A stretch of 14,288 bases of DNA from an uncultured Treponema sp. (lineage in GTDB: Bacteria > Spirochaetota > Spirochaetia > Treponematales > Treponemataceae), in the NCBI GenBank assembly GCA_937900125.1, contig CALCEK010000128.1, positions 1-14,288 on the forward strand. The letters are read 5' to 3'. Numbering within the stretch: position 1 is the stretch's first letter; each line of letters starts with the position of its first letter. The notes beneath the pieces were generated by a model. That model ran no database searches. It was not told the origin of the DNA and saw nothing but the letters and a program-made list of their open reading frames with translations. Positions 1 to 7,193 of the stretch are shown piece after piece. The translations under genes were made by a program, and so were the position numbers.

Positions 1-359
1 TTGACTCCGCCGCCGATTGCGACCGTTGCCACCGGAATTCCGGACGGCATCTGGACCATGGACAGCAACGCGTCCATCCCATCCAGCACCGATCCAGCAC
101 AGGGAATGCCGATCACCGGCAAAATGGTGTTCGCCGCCAGCGCACCAGCCAGATGAGCCGCCATACCCGCGGCAGCAATAATGACCCCAAAACCGTTCTC
201 CCGGGCTTTCACCGCAAAATCCCGGGCCTGCTCCGGCGTCCGATGCGCTGAATAAACGTGAGCTTCCCAAGGGATCTCCAGACTGGAGAGCATGGCCGTT
301 GCCTTCCGGATGACCGGCAGATCACTATCGCTGCCCATAATAATCGCTACTTTCTTCAT
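1..359 (-). CDS. purE: N5-carboxyaminoimidazole ribonucleotide mutase PurE, 3' end cut by window edge
   Basis: De novo purine synthesis enzyme that converts N5-CAIR to CAIR in the cytoplasm. About 119 codons are visible, starting at ATG 359-357; the family is about 160 residues, so the C-terminal quarter lies outside the window. The start is fixed by an AGGAGG Shine-Dalgarno (plus 366-371) six bases upstream. Visible motifs are the phosphate-binding GSDSD near residues 9-13, SAHRTPE near 42-48, the AAHLAG loop in the 70s and SMVQMPSGIPVATVAIGGG at the visible end. These are typical of class I PurE (the PurK-dependent mutase) rather than the animal-like class II enzyme. GC is clearly higher (38/60 in the first 60 bases) than in the genes from 500 onward, so it probably derives from another lineage than the rest of the window. 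The identification is secure; the host is not. Confidence 0.95.
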   Translation of the reverse strand, partial: MKKVAIIMGSDSDLPVIRKATAMLSSLEIPWEAHVYSAHRTPEQARDFAVKARENGFGVIIAAAGMAAHLAGALAANTILPVIGIPCAGSVLDGMDALLSMVQMPSGIPVATVAIGGGV

Positions 360-398
360 TTAAAGCCTCCTTGTCCGTTCCTCCCAGGGAACGATGCG

Positions 399-427
399 AT
401 CATATCCCATCATTCGAACATTGTCAA
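399..427 (-). promoter_or_regulatory. sigma-A type promoter of purE
   Basis: On the minus strand there is TTGACA (plus 422-427), a 17-nt spacer, then TATGAT (plus 399-404). This is a near-consensus housekeeping promoter. It would give a leader of about 30 nt before the purE start, with the AGGAGG site at 366-371. No purine riboswitch fits in so short a leader. Confidence 0.85.
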
Positions 428-460
428 TCCATGCCTTATAAAAATTCGCTATTTTTCCTT

Positions 461-498
461 AAAAACCCGAACGTTCGCAACTAAACGTTCGGGTTTTT
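461..498. repeat. Perfect 15-bp inverted repeat: terminator or PurBox-like operator
   Basis: The arms AAAAACCCGAACGTT (461-475) and AACGTTCGGGTTTTT (484-498) are perfect complements around an 8-nt loop. The GC stem with A and T flanks fits a bidirectional Rho-independent terminator. The same bases also fit paired PurBoxes of Bacillus-type PurR: CGAA (468-471) and TTCG (488-491) face each other across exactly 16 nt, about 40 bp upstream of the purE -35. The two readings cannot be separated by sequence alone. It lies at the composition break. Confidence 0.75.
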
Positions 499-710
499 AT
501 TTTACAGTTTGGGGCGACCACGAAGAATCCTACATTGCCGAACATTTGGTAAATGTCCTAAAAAAAGTTTCCGTGTGGGACAAAGAAATTCCTGCTACAA
601 CCGAACAAGAATGTGGAAATTATCGCGACCATAATCTTGAAGGTGCAAAACTTTGGGCAAAAAAATGGGTTACAGGAATCGAAACAAAAGGTTGGAATTG
701 TTACAAATAG
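499..710 (+). pseudogene. C-terminal fragment of an unidentified protein, 5' end missing
   Basis: An open frame with no start codon of its own runs from the palindrome to TAG at 708-710. Extending it further upstream only enters the antisense of purE, so that part is not real. The roughly 70 visible residues are hydrophilic and protein-like (VWGDHEESYIAEHL, later AKLWAKKWVTG, ending KGWNCYK), with the low GC of the following genes. It stops 14 bases before the DUF1538 gene on the same strand, as the upstream member of an operon would. I do not recognise the family. Most simply it is the tail of a gene whose front was lost at the composition break at about 499, by misassembly or by rearrangement. 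Confidence 0.45.
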
Positions 711-724
711 GATAAAATTAACGT

Positions 725-2269
725 ATGAACCTTTTTCTCAAATTCAAAGAAACCGTTTCATCGGTGTTGCCGATAATGGCGATTGTTTTAGTTTTATCGC
801 TTACAATCGCACCGCTTGGCAGTTCTACGATTTTAGCATTTATTGTCGGCGGAATCCTTGTAATCGCGGGGCTAACAATTTTTTTGCTCGGTGTTGACAT
901 AGGAATTCTTCCGATTGGAGAACGAAGTGGAGCGGCTCTTACCGCAAAGAAAAATTTGCCACTTTTACTTTGCGTTTCTTTTGTAATCGGTGTAATGGTC
1001 ACTATTGCAGAACCCGATGTTCAAGTTTTAGTCGGACAAATAAAAGGCGTAAATCCTGCGGTAAACAAATGGGTTTTAGTTTTTATGATTGCGGCAGGAG
1101 TTGGGCTTTTTGTTATGCTAGGGCTTTTGCGAACAGTTCTTTCTCTAAAATTACGCTACATTTTGATAGTTTCTTACATTTTAGTTTTTGTGCTGGCGTT
1201 TTTGTCACCCGCAGAGTTTCAGGGAGTCGCTTTTGATTCTGGGGGAGCAACAACTGGTCCTATGACCGTTCCGTTTATTATGGCACTTGGTGTCGGCGTT
1301 GCGGCAGTTCGCTCAAAAGGAAAAGATTCCGAAAAAGATTCTTCTGATGGCGATGATTCTTTTGGTTTAACGGGAATTGCTTCAATCGGACCTGTTGCGG
1401 CGGTTTGTTTGTACGGAATCATTTTATCGCACACAGCGTCTTCCTCAGAAATTACATCGGAAAATTTAGATAGCACAAGAATCGATTCTGCGGCAACGGG
1501 ACTTGGTGTTTTTATAGAATTAATTCCCGAAGTCATCAAAGAAGTTGTAATGGCACTTTTACCTTTAGTTGCAATGTTCATTGTTTTTCAGATTTTCTTG
1601 CTCAAAATGCCACCCGTTCAAGTGCGAAAAATGTTTCAAGGTGTGGCGTACAGTTTTGTAGGATTGGTGATTTTTTTAGTCGGCGTAAACGGAGGATTTA
1701 TGCCTGCGGGTCAAAAGTTGGGTGAAATTCTTGGAGAATTTGCGGCAACTCGCGGAGGAATTTGGATTTTTCTTTTGACTGTTGTGGGCTTGATTTTTGG
1801 AGCGGTTGTTGTTTGCGCAGAGCCTGCGGTTTGGGTTTTGACCGAACAAGTAGAAAGTGTTTCGGGAGGCACAATAAAACGCAAAGTTATGCTTGCCGCG
1901 CTCTCTGTTGGAGTGGCACTCGCAATTGCTTTAAGTATGTTGCGCGTTCTTTACGGTTTTAGCCTTTGGTACATTTTGCTTCCAGGATATGCAATTTCGC
2001 TTTTGCTAACCGCATTTTGTCCGCCATTGTTTACAGGAATCGCTTTTGATTCTGGCGGAGTTGCAAGTGGACCTATGACAAGCACTTTTATTCTTTCGTT
2101 TACATTAGGCGCGGCGGTTGCAGGCGGTGGCGACCCCGTAACAGATGCTTTTGGCGTAATTGCCCTTGTTGCTATGACCCCACTTATTGCCATTCAAATT
2201 CTTGGCATTGTGTTTAAGATAAAAAATCGTAAGAATAAAGAATCAAAGCAAGTTTTGGAGGAAAAATGA
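725..2269 (+). CDS. DUF1538 family membrane protein with two DUF1538 repeats (putative cation/proton antiporter)
   Basis: A 514-residue polytopic inner-membrane protein made of two homologous halves. Half one has a TIAEPDVQVL motif near residues 93-102 and FQGVAFDSGGATTGPM near 165-180. Half two repeats these as VCAEPAVWVL near 363-372 and FTGIAFDSGGVASGPM near 436-451. A charged, Asp/Ser-rich loop (about 198-213) separates the halves. The acidic AEP and AFDSGG motifs inside membrane segments are the obvious candidates for ion binding. DUF1538 proteins have been described as a two-component Na+(Li+,K+)/H+ antiporter (UmpAB) in Halomonas; here both units appear fused in one chain. The gene overlaps the PII-like gene by ATGA, suggesting that the regulator acts on the transporter. 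The ribosome site is weak (AGGAT, about 12 nt from the start). The transported ion is inferred. Confidence 0.9.
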   Translation: MNLFLKFKETVSSVLPIMAIVLVLSLTIAPLGSSTILAFIVGGILVIAGLTIFLLGVDIGILPIGERSGAALTAKKNLPLLLCVSFVIGVMVTIAEPDVQVLVGQIKGVNPAVNKWVLVFMIAAGVGLFVMLGLLRTVLSLKLRYILIVSYILVFVLAFLSPAEFQGVAFDSGGATTGPMTVPFIMALGVGVAAVRSKGKDSEKDSSDGDDSFGLTGIASIGPVAAVCLYGIILSHTASSSEITSENLDSTRIDSAATGLGVFIELIPEVIKEVVMALLPLVAMFIVFQIFLLKMPPVQVRKMFQGVAYSFVGLVIFLVGVNGGFMPAGQKLGEILGEFAATRGGIWIFLLTVVGLIFGAVVVCAEPAVWVLTEQVESVSGGTIKRKVMLAALSVGVALAIALSMLRVLYGFSLWYILLPGYAISLLLTAFCPPLFTGIAFDSGGVASGPMTSTFILSFTLGAAVAGGGDPVTDAFGVIALVAMTPLIAIQILGIVFKIKNRKNKESKQVLEEK

Positions 2270-2919
2270 GCCAATTTGAACTTTTAGTGAGCGTTGTTCC
2301 TCATAACAAAGCGGAATTGATTTCCGATGCGGCGGTTGCTGCGGGAAGTTTTGGCGGAACCGTTTGTATGGGAAGAAAAATCAGCGGAAACAATGTAATT
2401 GCCGCTCTAGGTTTGGGGGGAGCTACATTAGACATTGTGTATATCCTTACTGAAGAAAAACAAAAATCACAAATTGCAAATGCCATAGTTCAAGCTTGTT
2501 CCGAAGAAAAAAGCAATTTTGGCTATATGTACACACTCGATGTGAACGCGCTACTTCGCACAGGGAATGTTACAGGAGATACAAACACGGGAGATTTTAT
2601 GTCAGAACAAAAACCAAGAGAACTCATTTCTGTTATATTAAATAAAGGCTACGCTGACGATGCAATGGCAGCCGCAAGAAAAGCTGGGGCTGGTGGCGGA
2701 ACAGTCATAAACGCACGCGGAACAGCTCGCGAAGATGATGCAAAATTTTTTGGAATGCACATTGTTCCAGAAAAAGAAATGCTTTTAATCGTTGTAGAGC
2801 AAGAAAAAAAGAATGCCGTTTTAGAATCAATTAGAACACTTCCGTGTCTTGCAGAACCAGGAAGCGGAATTGCATTCTGTTCTGGCGTAAACGAATTTAC
2901 ATTGCTCGGTCAAAAATGA
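2266..2919 (+). CDS. Double-domain PII-like (P-II family) regulatory protein
   Basis: A 217-residue cytoplasmic protein with two PII-like ferredoxin folds in tandem. Domain one is about residues 1-100 (starting FELLVSVV, with GGTVCMGRK). Domain two is about 116-217, with the PII pattern ELISVILNKGYADDAMAAAR, a GGTVINARG strand-turn, a short T-loop, EKEMLLIVVE, and a PGSGIAF stretch like the C-terminal GxGxIF of PII proteins. I see no T-loop tyrosine of the kind uridylylated in GlnB. Classical PII proteins are ~112-residue trimers, so a fused pair implies a different assembly. GGAGG stands before the ATG, and ATGA overlaps join it to the DUF1538 gene upstream and birA downstream, implying translational coupling. 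It probably gates the transporter in response to a nucleotide or metabolite; the ligand is unknown. Confidence 0.85.
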   Translation: MSQFELLVSVVPHNKAELISDAAVAAGSFGGTVCMGRKISGNNVIAALGLGGATLDIVYILTEEKQKSQIANAIVQACSEEKSNFGYMYTLDVNALLRTGNVTGDTNTGDFMSEQKPRELISVILNKGYADDAMAAARKAGAGGGTVINARGTAREDDAKFFGMHIVPEKEMLLIVVEQEKKNAVLESIRTLPCLAEPGSGIAFCSGVNEFTLLGQK

Positions 2920-3761
2920 ACGACGACTTTACCGCACAAGCGTTTTATTCAGCCTACGAAAAATATTCTGCGCTTTTTGGAGAAAAAAAATCTTACCCCC
3001 AAAAAGCGCGTCTTGTGCAAAGCATTACAAGCACAAACACTATTTTGCTAGAGCAACTTTCTAATGCAAAAAACGTGCAAGATTTGGACGACACTTTGTT
3101 AGCAGCTGCGGAACAAACGCAAGGTCGCGGGCGACAGGGCAGGGTATTTTATTCACCAAACACCACGGGGCTGTATTTTAGCCTAATTTATTCTCGTTCT
3201 GAAGAAATTGAGGATGTTTCTTTTTGTACTGCGGGTGCCGCCGTTGCCATAAGCCGCGCAATAGAAAATGTTTGTCATACTGAGGCAAAAATCAAGTGGG
3301 TAAACGACATTTATGTACGCGGAAAAAAAGTTTCAGGAATCTTAACTGAAGGATTCCTACCCAACGGGGCTTCTAAGTTGCAGGCAGTTGTTATCGGAAT
3401 AGGAATCAATTTAATTTTGGACACCCACGGGAATGAAAATCTCTTGCAAAATGCAGGGGGAATTTTTACCCAAAAAAGCGAATGTCAAATAGCTCGTACA
3501 GAATTGCTTGCGGCTTCTGTTTACGAATTACAAAACGCCCTTTCTTTTCCACAAAAAACATTGCTTGAATACAAAAATCGTTCAATTTTAATCGGAAAAG
3601 AAATTCTTGTTACTCCGCTGGCGGGCGTTTCTCAACAATCATACCCCGCAACCGTTCTTGACATAACCGAAGATGCGGGACTTTTAGTTCAACTTTCAGA
3701 TAAAAGTCAAAAAGTTTTACATTCTGGCGAAGTTTCACTCCACAACAATCGTTTTTCTTAA
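2916..3761 (+). CDS. birA: Biotin--[acetyl-CoA-carboxylase] ligase, monofunctional
   Basis: Cytoplasmic enzyme that activates biotin to biotinyl-AMP and attaches it to the lysine of biotin carboxyl carrier domains. The 281-residue chain has the biotinyl-AMP loop GRGRQGR (residues 70-76), KWVNDIYV (127-134), GKKVSGILTE with the catalytic lysine region (136-145), GIGIN (161-165) and a C-terminal SH3-like domain. There is no N-terminal winged-helix domain, so this is a class I ligase that does not act as a repressor. The start at 2916 overlaps the stop of the PII-like gene (ATGA); an earlier in-frame ATG at 2844 would lie deep inside that gene and add 24 residues unlike the family. Its function has no obvious link to the two upstream genes, so the operon may be only positional. 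Confidence 0.93.
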   Translation: MNDDFTAQAFYSAYEKYSALFGEKKSYPQKARLVQSITSTNTILLEQLSNAKNVQDLDDTLLAAAEQTQGRGRQGRVFYSPNTTGLYFSLIYSRSEEIEDVSFCTAGAAVAISRAIENVCHTEAKIKWVNDIYVRGKKVSGILTEGFLPNGASKLQAVVIGIGINLILDTHGNENLLQNAGGIFTQKSECQIARTELLAASVYELQNALSFPQKTLLEYKNRSILIGKEILVTPLAGVSQQSYPATVLDITEDAGLLVQLSDKSQKVLHSGEVSLHNNRFS

Positions 3762-3938
3762 TAATCAGCGCAAACTGTACCCAAAACTGCACCCATAAAA
3801 TTCCACTTTATCGCCTGAAAATCGCTAACAAACGTCCGAAAATCCTTAAGACTGCCCCGCAATGAGCAAGGTACTAGAATAAAATAGCATATTTTGATAC
3901 ACTGTTTCTATTAGTAAAAACAAAATGCGAGGCTTTAG

Positions 3939-4922
3939 ATGAAAGATATTTCGTCCCTTATGGGGTACAGAGAAGATGTGCGCGTGGTCGATGCCACTTT
4001 GCGCGATGGCGGATTAGTAAACAGCTTTGATTTTTCTGACGATTTTGCACGGGCTTTGTATCAAACAAATGTTGCTGCAGGTGTTGACTACATGGAAATC
4101 GGCTACAAAGCGGACAAAAAACTCTTTGACCCGCAAAAATTCGGTTTGTGGAAATTCTGCGAGGACGAAAAAGTCGCTTCCGTTTTGGAAAAAGAACTTT
4201 CTGGCGAAAAAAAGTTAAAACTCGCGGCAATGGCTGATGTTGGGCGTTGCAATTTTAGAGAGGATATTCAAGAAAAATCAAATAGTCCGCTTGACTTGAT
4301 TCGGGTTGCCTGCTATGTACACCAAATTCCTAGCGCAATCGAAATGATTGAAGACGCAAAGCGCAAAGGCTACGAAGTAACTTGCAACATAATGGCAATT
4401 TCTACCGCACAAGAAGGCGACATTCGGGTTGCACTAGATATGCTTGGAAAATCTAGCGCAGATGTAATTTATATAGTAGACAGTTTTGGCTCAATTTACC
4501 CTGAACAAATGGCTAGAATTGTTGAACTTTATATGGAATATGCTCAAAAATACAATAAAAAACTCGGAATCCATGCGCATAATAATCAGCAATTAGCTTT
4601 TGCCAACACAATAGAAGCCGTTGGTGATGGCGTTGATTGGCTAGATGCGACCTACAACGGAATGGGACGTGGCGCGGGAAACTGTTCTATGGAAAACCTT
4701 TTAGGTCTTTTGCATAATCCAAAGTACAATCTGTACCCAGTTTTGCAATTTATAGAAAAACACATAAAAGCTCTAAAGGACAAAGGCGTTGTTTGGGGAT
4801 ACGACCTTCAATATCTTGTTACGGGATTGCTCAATCAGCACCCTCGCACCGCAATAGCTTTTACGGAGCAAAAACGCAACGACTATTCAGAATTTTACAA
4901 TGAAATTATGTCGCAAGAATAA
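3939..4922 (+). CDS. HMGL-like (DRE-TIM) aldolase/metallolyase
   Basis: A 327-residue TIM-barrel aldolase of the HMG-CoA lyase / 4-hydroxy-2-oxovalerate aldolase superfamily. The metal and catalytic signature VVDATLRDGG is at residues 16-25, DSFGS at 181-185, the metal-binding HAHNN at 212-216 and the glycine-rich GMGRGAGN at 241-248. These enzymes make or break C-C bonds next to a divalent cation. Homologues annotated only as 'aldolase catalytic domain-containing protein' are common, and the substrate cannot be read from sequence. The C-terminus (from about 280) resembles the extra helical part of DmpG-like aldolases. No acetaldehyde dehydrogenase partner is adjacent, so a meta-cleavage pathway role is not supported. 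A GAGG site about 8 nt before the ATG supports the start. It is 177 bp from birA and ends in its own hairpin, so it is probably a separate unit. Confidence 0.85.
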   Translation: MKDISSLMGYREDVRVVDATLRDGGLVNSFDFSDDFARALYQTNVAAGVDYMEIGYKADKKLFDPQKFGLWKFCEDEKVASVLEKELSGEKKLKLAAMADVGRCNFREDIQEKSNSPLDLIRVACYVHQIPSAIEMIEDAKRKGYEVTCNIMAISTAQEGDIRVALDMLGKSSADVIYIVDSFGSIYPEQMARIVELYMEYAQKYNKKLGIHAHNNQQLAFANTIEAVGDGVDWLDATYNGMGRGAGNCSMENLLGLLHNPKYNLYPVLQFIEKHIKALKDKGVVWGYDLQYLVTGLLNQHPRTAIAFTEQKRNDYSEFYNEIMSQE

Positions 4923-4928
4923 CAACAC

Positions 4929-4962
4929 ATCTGTTCCCCTTTGTAAATAAATGGGAACAGAT
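4929..4962 (+). terminator. Hairpin terminator after the aldolase gene
   Basis: Perfect 10-bp stem ATCTGTTCCC (4929-4938) / GGGAACAGAT (4953-4962) with a 14-nt loop, six bases after the stop codon. The nearest T-run is at about 4975-4981, so it is not an ideal intrinsic terminator. Confidence 0.6.
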
Positions 4963-5000
4963 TAAAAGAATTGCCTTTTTTGTTCGAAAAAAAATAAATC

Positions 5001-5022
5001 ACCGCTCAACAAAACGAGCGGT
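5001..5022 (-). terminator. Rho-independent terminator of the Nif11-like gene
   Basis: Stem ACCGCTC (5001-5007) / GAGCGGT (5016-5022) with an 8-nt loop. Read on the minus strand, it is followed by GATTTATTTTTTTT, a good U-tract. It lies 56 bp beyond the stop of the small minus-strand peptide gene and supports that gene being transcribed. Confidence 0.75.
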
Positions 5023-5078
5023 AGTTTAAAAAGAGAAAATAAAAATGTTTCCGCATTACACGGATTTTTAATGACTAA

Positions 5079-5240
5079 TTACGAATGTTCAGACACATAG
5101 GATGTGAACTCATCTGCACTCGCAGAACAACCATTAGACTTTAAAAAGTCATCTAATGTTCCATTATCAGTTGCATTTTCCAATGCAGTCTGTAAACTTG
5201 CATCAGCCATTATCTTATTAAAAAATTCTTCAGCACTCAC
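5079..5240 (-). CDS. Nif11-like small peptide (53 aa)
   Basis: A short gene starting at GTG (plus 5240-5238) and ending in TAA (5081-5079). The peptide begins MSAEEFFNKIMADASLQTAL and continues with DDFLKSNGCSASADEF, ending TSYVSEHS. This follows the Nif11 / Nif11-like leader pattern: MS-x-E-x(2)-F near the N-terminus, a 'D..L...L..A' helix, then a 'F...NG..S..EF' helix. Nif11-like peptides often serve as leaders of ribosomally made modified peptides, but no double-Gly cleavage site, core peptide, maturase or peptidase is visible here, so this is an orphan or stand-alone Nif11 protein. The GTG start is chosen because the first ATG (residue 11) would delete the conserved N-terminal motif. A TATAAT lies only 9 nt upstream of the start, so the mRNA may be nearly leaderless; a terminator follows. 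Confidence 0.7.
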   Translation of the reverse strand: MSAEEFFNKIMADASLQTALENATDNGTLDDFLKSNGCSASADEFTSYVSEHS

Positions 5241-5249
5241 AATACTTTC

Positions 5250-5281
5250 ATTATATCACTACTAAAATATTTTGCTAGTAG
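5250..5281 (-). promoter_or_regulatory. Possible promoter and operator of the Nif11-like gene
   Basis: On the minus strand a consensus TATAAT (plus 5250-5255) precedes the GTG start by 9 nt. Just upstream, where the spacer and -35 would be, an inverted repeat CTACTA / TAGTAG (5259-5264 / 5276-5281) surrounds an AT-rich centre. There is no good -35 hexamer, which together with the palindrome suggests activator or repressor control. This is inference. Confidence 0.4.
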
Positions 5282-5398
5282 AAAATCCTATTTTTTTGAT
5301 TTTTTTTAGATTTTTTTCTGAGAATCTGTCTAGTATAGTAAATTGGAAGTGTTACAAAAGGTAGGCGTTGCCAAGCGTTGCTAGGTGCAAAAACTTAC

Positions 5399-5427
5399 TT
5401 GACAGGCAATACCTCAAAAGATATATT
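5399..5427 (+). promoter_or_regulatory. Promoter of the carboxylesterase gene
   Basis: TTGACA (5399-5404), a 17-nt spacer, then TATATT (5422-5427): one mismatch from consensus. The predicted transcript would start near 5434. This supports the ATG at 5459 as the true start and excludes a start at 5378, upstream of the promoter. Confidence 0.75.
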
Positions 5428-5458
5428 AAATTGTATACAATTTATTTTGGAGAATCAA

Positions 5459-7150
5459 ATGAAGACATCCATTTTATCAGCTTTTACAGTTGGATTTTTT
5501 TGCTCAACTATATTTTTGTCTTGTACTTCTCAGTCAAATTTAGTAAATGCTTCAAATGCAAGCATAATTATAAGTACAGATGAAGTCAGCGTTGAAGGCG
5601 GAAAAATTCGAGGCATTTTTAATCAAGAAGGAAGTGTAGAAATTTATGCGGGGATTCCTTTTGCAGCTCCGCCCATTGGCGATTTACGGTGGAAAGAGCC
5701 ACAAGATGTAATTGCGTGGGACGGCGTTTTAGAGGCGGATTCTTTTGCTCCAATGGCAATGCAAAATCGTAACTCGTGGCTTTATACATTTTTAGCTGAT
5801 AATTTTGTTTATCACAGAAAAGATGCAACAGAAAAAGCCCCAATGTCCGAAGACTGCCTTTATCTTAATATTTGGAAGCCCGCTGAAACGCCTGAAGAAA
5901 ATCTCCCCGTAATGGTCTACATTCACGGAGGAAGTTTAAGTTCTGGAAGCAGTTATTTTTACGCTTACCTTGGCGAAACTATGGCAAAACAAGGAATAAT
6001 TTTTGTAACTGTCGCATATCGGCTTAACATTTTTGGCTATCTTGCACTCCCAGAGCTTGCTTCAGAATCTCCAAACGGAACAACGGGAAATTACGGCTTG
6101 CTTGACCAAATTAAAGCACTTGAATGGGTAAAAAATAATATTTCTGCCTTTGGTGGCGACAGCGAAAATATTACAATCGCGGGGGAATCAGCGGGCTCTT
6201 CTAGTGTGAATGCTTTGTGTGCCTCACCACTCGCAAAAGGACTTTTCCGCAGAGCAATTGCAGAAAGTTCAAGCATAGCAATTCCAGTTCCTCCACACAC
6301 ATTTAAAGATTATCAAAGTGCATTAAAATCGGGGGAAGATGTTTTACGAGAATTCAATGTTTCAACTGTAGAAGAATTGCGCTCAATTCCCGCAGAAAAA
6401 CTTTTAAAAACAAAAGTCAATTTTAACAGTATGACCCTTGATGGTTACGCGCTAACAAAAAATGTGTATCAAACTTACATTGATGGCGAAAACAACGAAG
6501 AGGCTTTGCTAAATGGTTTTAACGCAAAAGAGGCAAATGCGTTTACTTTAACAACAAAAATGAATGTAAAAAAATATAACCAGATGTTACAAGACATTTT
6601 TGGCGATAATTGGGTACAGGTGCAAAAACTGTACCCTGCAAAAAACAAAAAACAAGCTAAAGCCGCATACAACGAAATTTTCAGTGCGTACAATTTTGCT
6701 TATGGGCATTACTTGTGGAGCAACGTTCTTTCACAAAACGCGCCAGTTTGGGAATATTATTTTTCTAAGGAAAACAAAGGGCTTTCTTGTTGGCATAGCG
6801 GGGAATTGATTTATGCTTATGGTAACATTCCGAATTTAAAAATCTACACGCAAGACGACCGCGACCTTTCTGCAATTATGGTGAATTATTGGGTGAACTT
6901 TGCCAAAACAGGAAATCCAAATGCGCAAAATCTTCCCGAATGGAAAATGTATTCCGATTCACCTGATTCTGTGTTGCAACTAGATACAAGCATTTCTATG
7001 ATTCAAGACCCATATCTTGAGCTATACAAAATAATAGATAAAACTCAAAATAGAACACAAAATTCGCAAGAAAAAGAAATAGAAACTTCTTTAACACAAC
7101 AAGAAGAATCTGGTGTAGAAGAAGAATCAACTGCTGAAGCCGAAAAATAG
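5459..7150 (+). CDS. Carboxylesterase type B family lipoprotein
   Basis: Alpha/beta hydrolase of the carboxylesterase/para-nitrobenzyl esterase family, 563 residues, probably anchored in an envelope membrane. The start is set by GGAGA six bases upstream and by the promoter at 5399. The N-terminus MKTSILSAFTVGFFCSTIFL then SC gives a signal peptide with a spirochaete-style lipobox (Cys22). Family motifs are AGIPFAAPPIGDLRW (64-78), EDCLYLNIW (131-139), the oxyanion hole HGG (156-158), nucleophile elbow GESAG with Ser244, a Glu358 in GFNAKEANAF and the catalytic His446 in CWHSGEL. The triad is complete, so the enzyme should be active on ester substrates, not identifiable from sequence. From about residue 530 there is a Gln/Glu-rich low-complexity tail. 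It is monocistronic, with a terminator just after. Confidence 0.92.
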   Translation: MKTSILSAFTVGFFCSTIFLSCTSQSNLVNASNASIIISTDEVSVEGGKIRGIFNQEGSVEIYAGIPFAAPPIGDLRWKEPQDVIAWDGVLEADSFAPMAMQNRNSWLYTFLADNFVYHRKDATEKAPMSEDCLYLNIWKPAETPEENLPVMVYIHGGSLSSGSSYFYAYLGETMAKQGIIFVTVAYRLNIFGYLALPELASESPNGTTGNYGLLDQIKALEWVKNNISAFGGDSENITIAGESAGSSSVNALCASPLAKGLFRRAIAESSSIAIPVPPHTFKDYQSALKSGEDVLREFNVSTVEELRSIPAEKLLKTKVNFNSMTLDGYALTKNVYQTYIDGENNEEALLNGFNAKEANAFTLTTKMNVKKYNQMLQDIFGDNWVQVQKLYPAKNKKQAKAAYNEIFSAYNFAYGHYLWSNVLSQNAPVWEYYFSKENKGLSCWHSGELIYAYGNIPNLKIYTQDDRDLSAIMVNYWVNFAKTGNPNAQNLPEWKMYSDSPDSVLQLDTSISMIQDPYLELYKIIDKTQNRTQNSQEKEIETSLTQQEESGVEEESTAEAEK

Positions 7151-7162
7151 AAAACTAAAAAC

Positions 7163-7181
7163 GCGGGGAAAGACTCCCCGC
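7163..7181. terminator. Terminator between the convergent esterase and HD-GYP genes
   Basis: Stem GCGGGGA (7163-7169) / TCCCCGC (7175-7181) with a 5-nt loop. On the minus strand it is followed by GTTTTTAGTTTT, a good U-tract for ending the HD-GYP transcript. On the plus strand it lies 12 nt after the esterase stop, with a weaker T-run further on. Confidence 0.8.
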
Positions 7182-7193
7182 ATACAAACAGTT

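Noticed and set aside
258..498. N-terminal part of the open frame 258-710 as a real protein
   Set aside because: This part is antisense to purE, its promoter and the palindrome; only the part after ~499 has protein-like composition.
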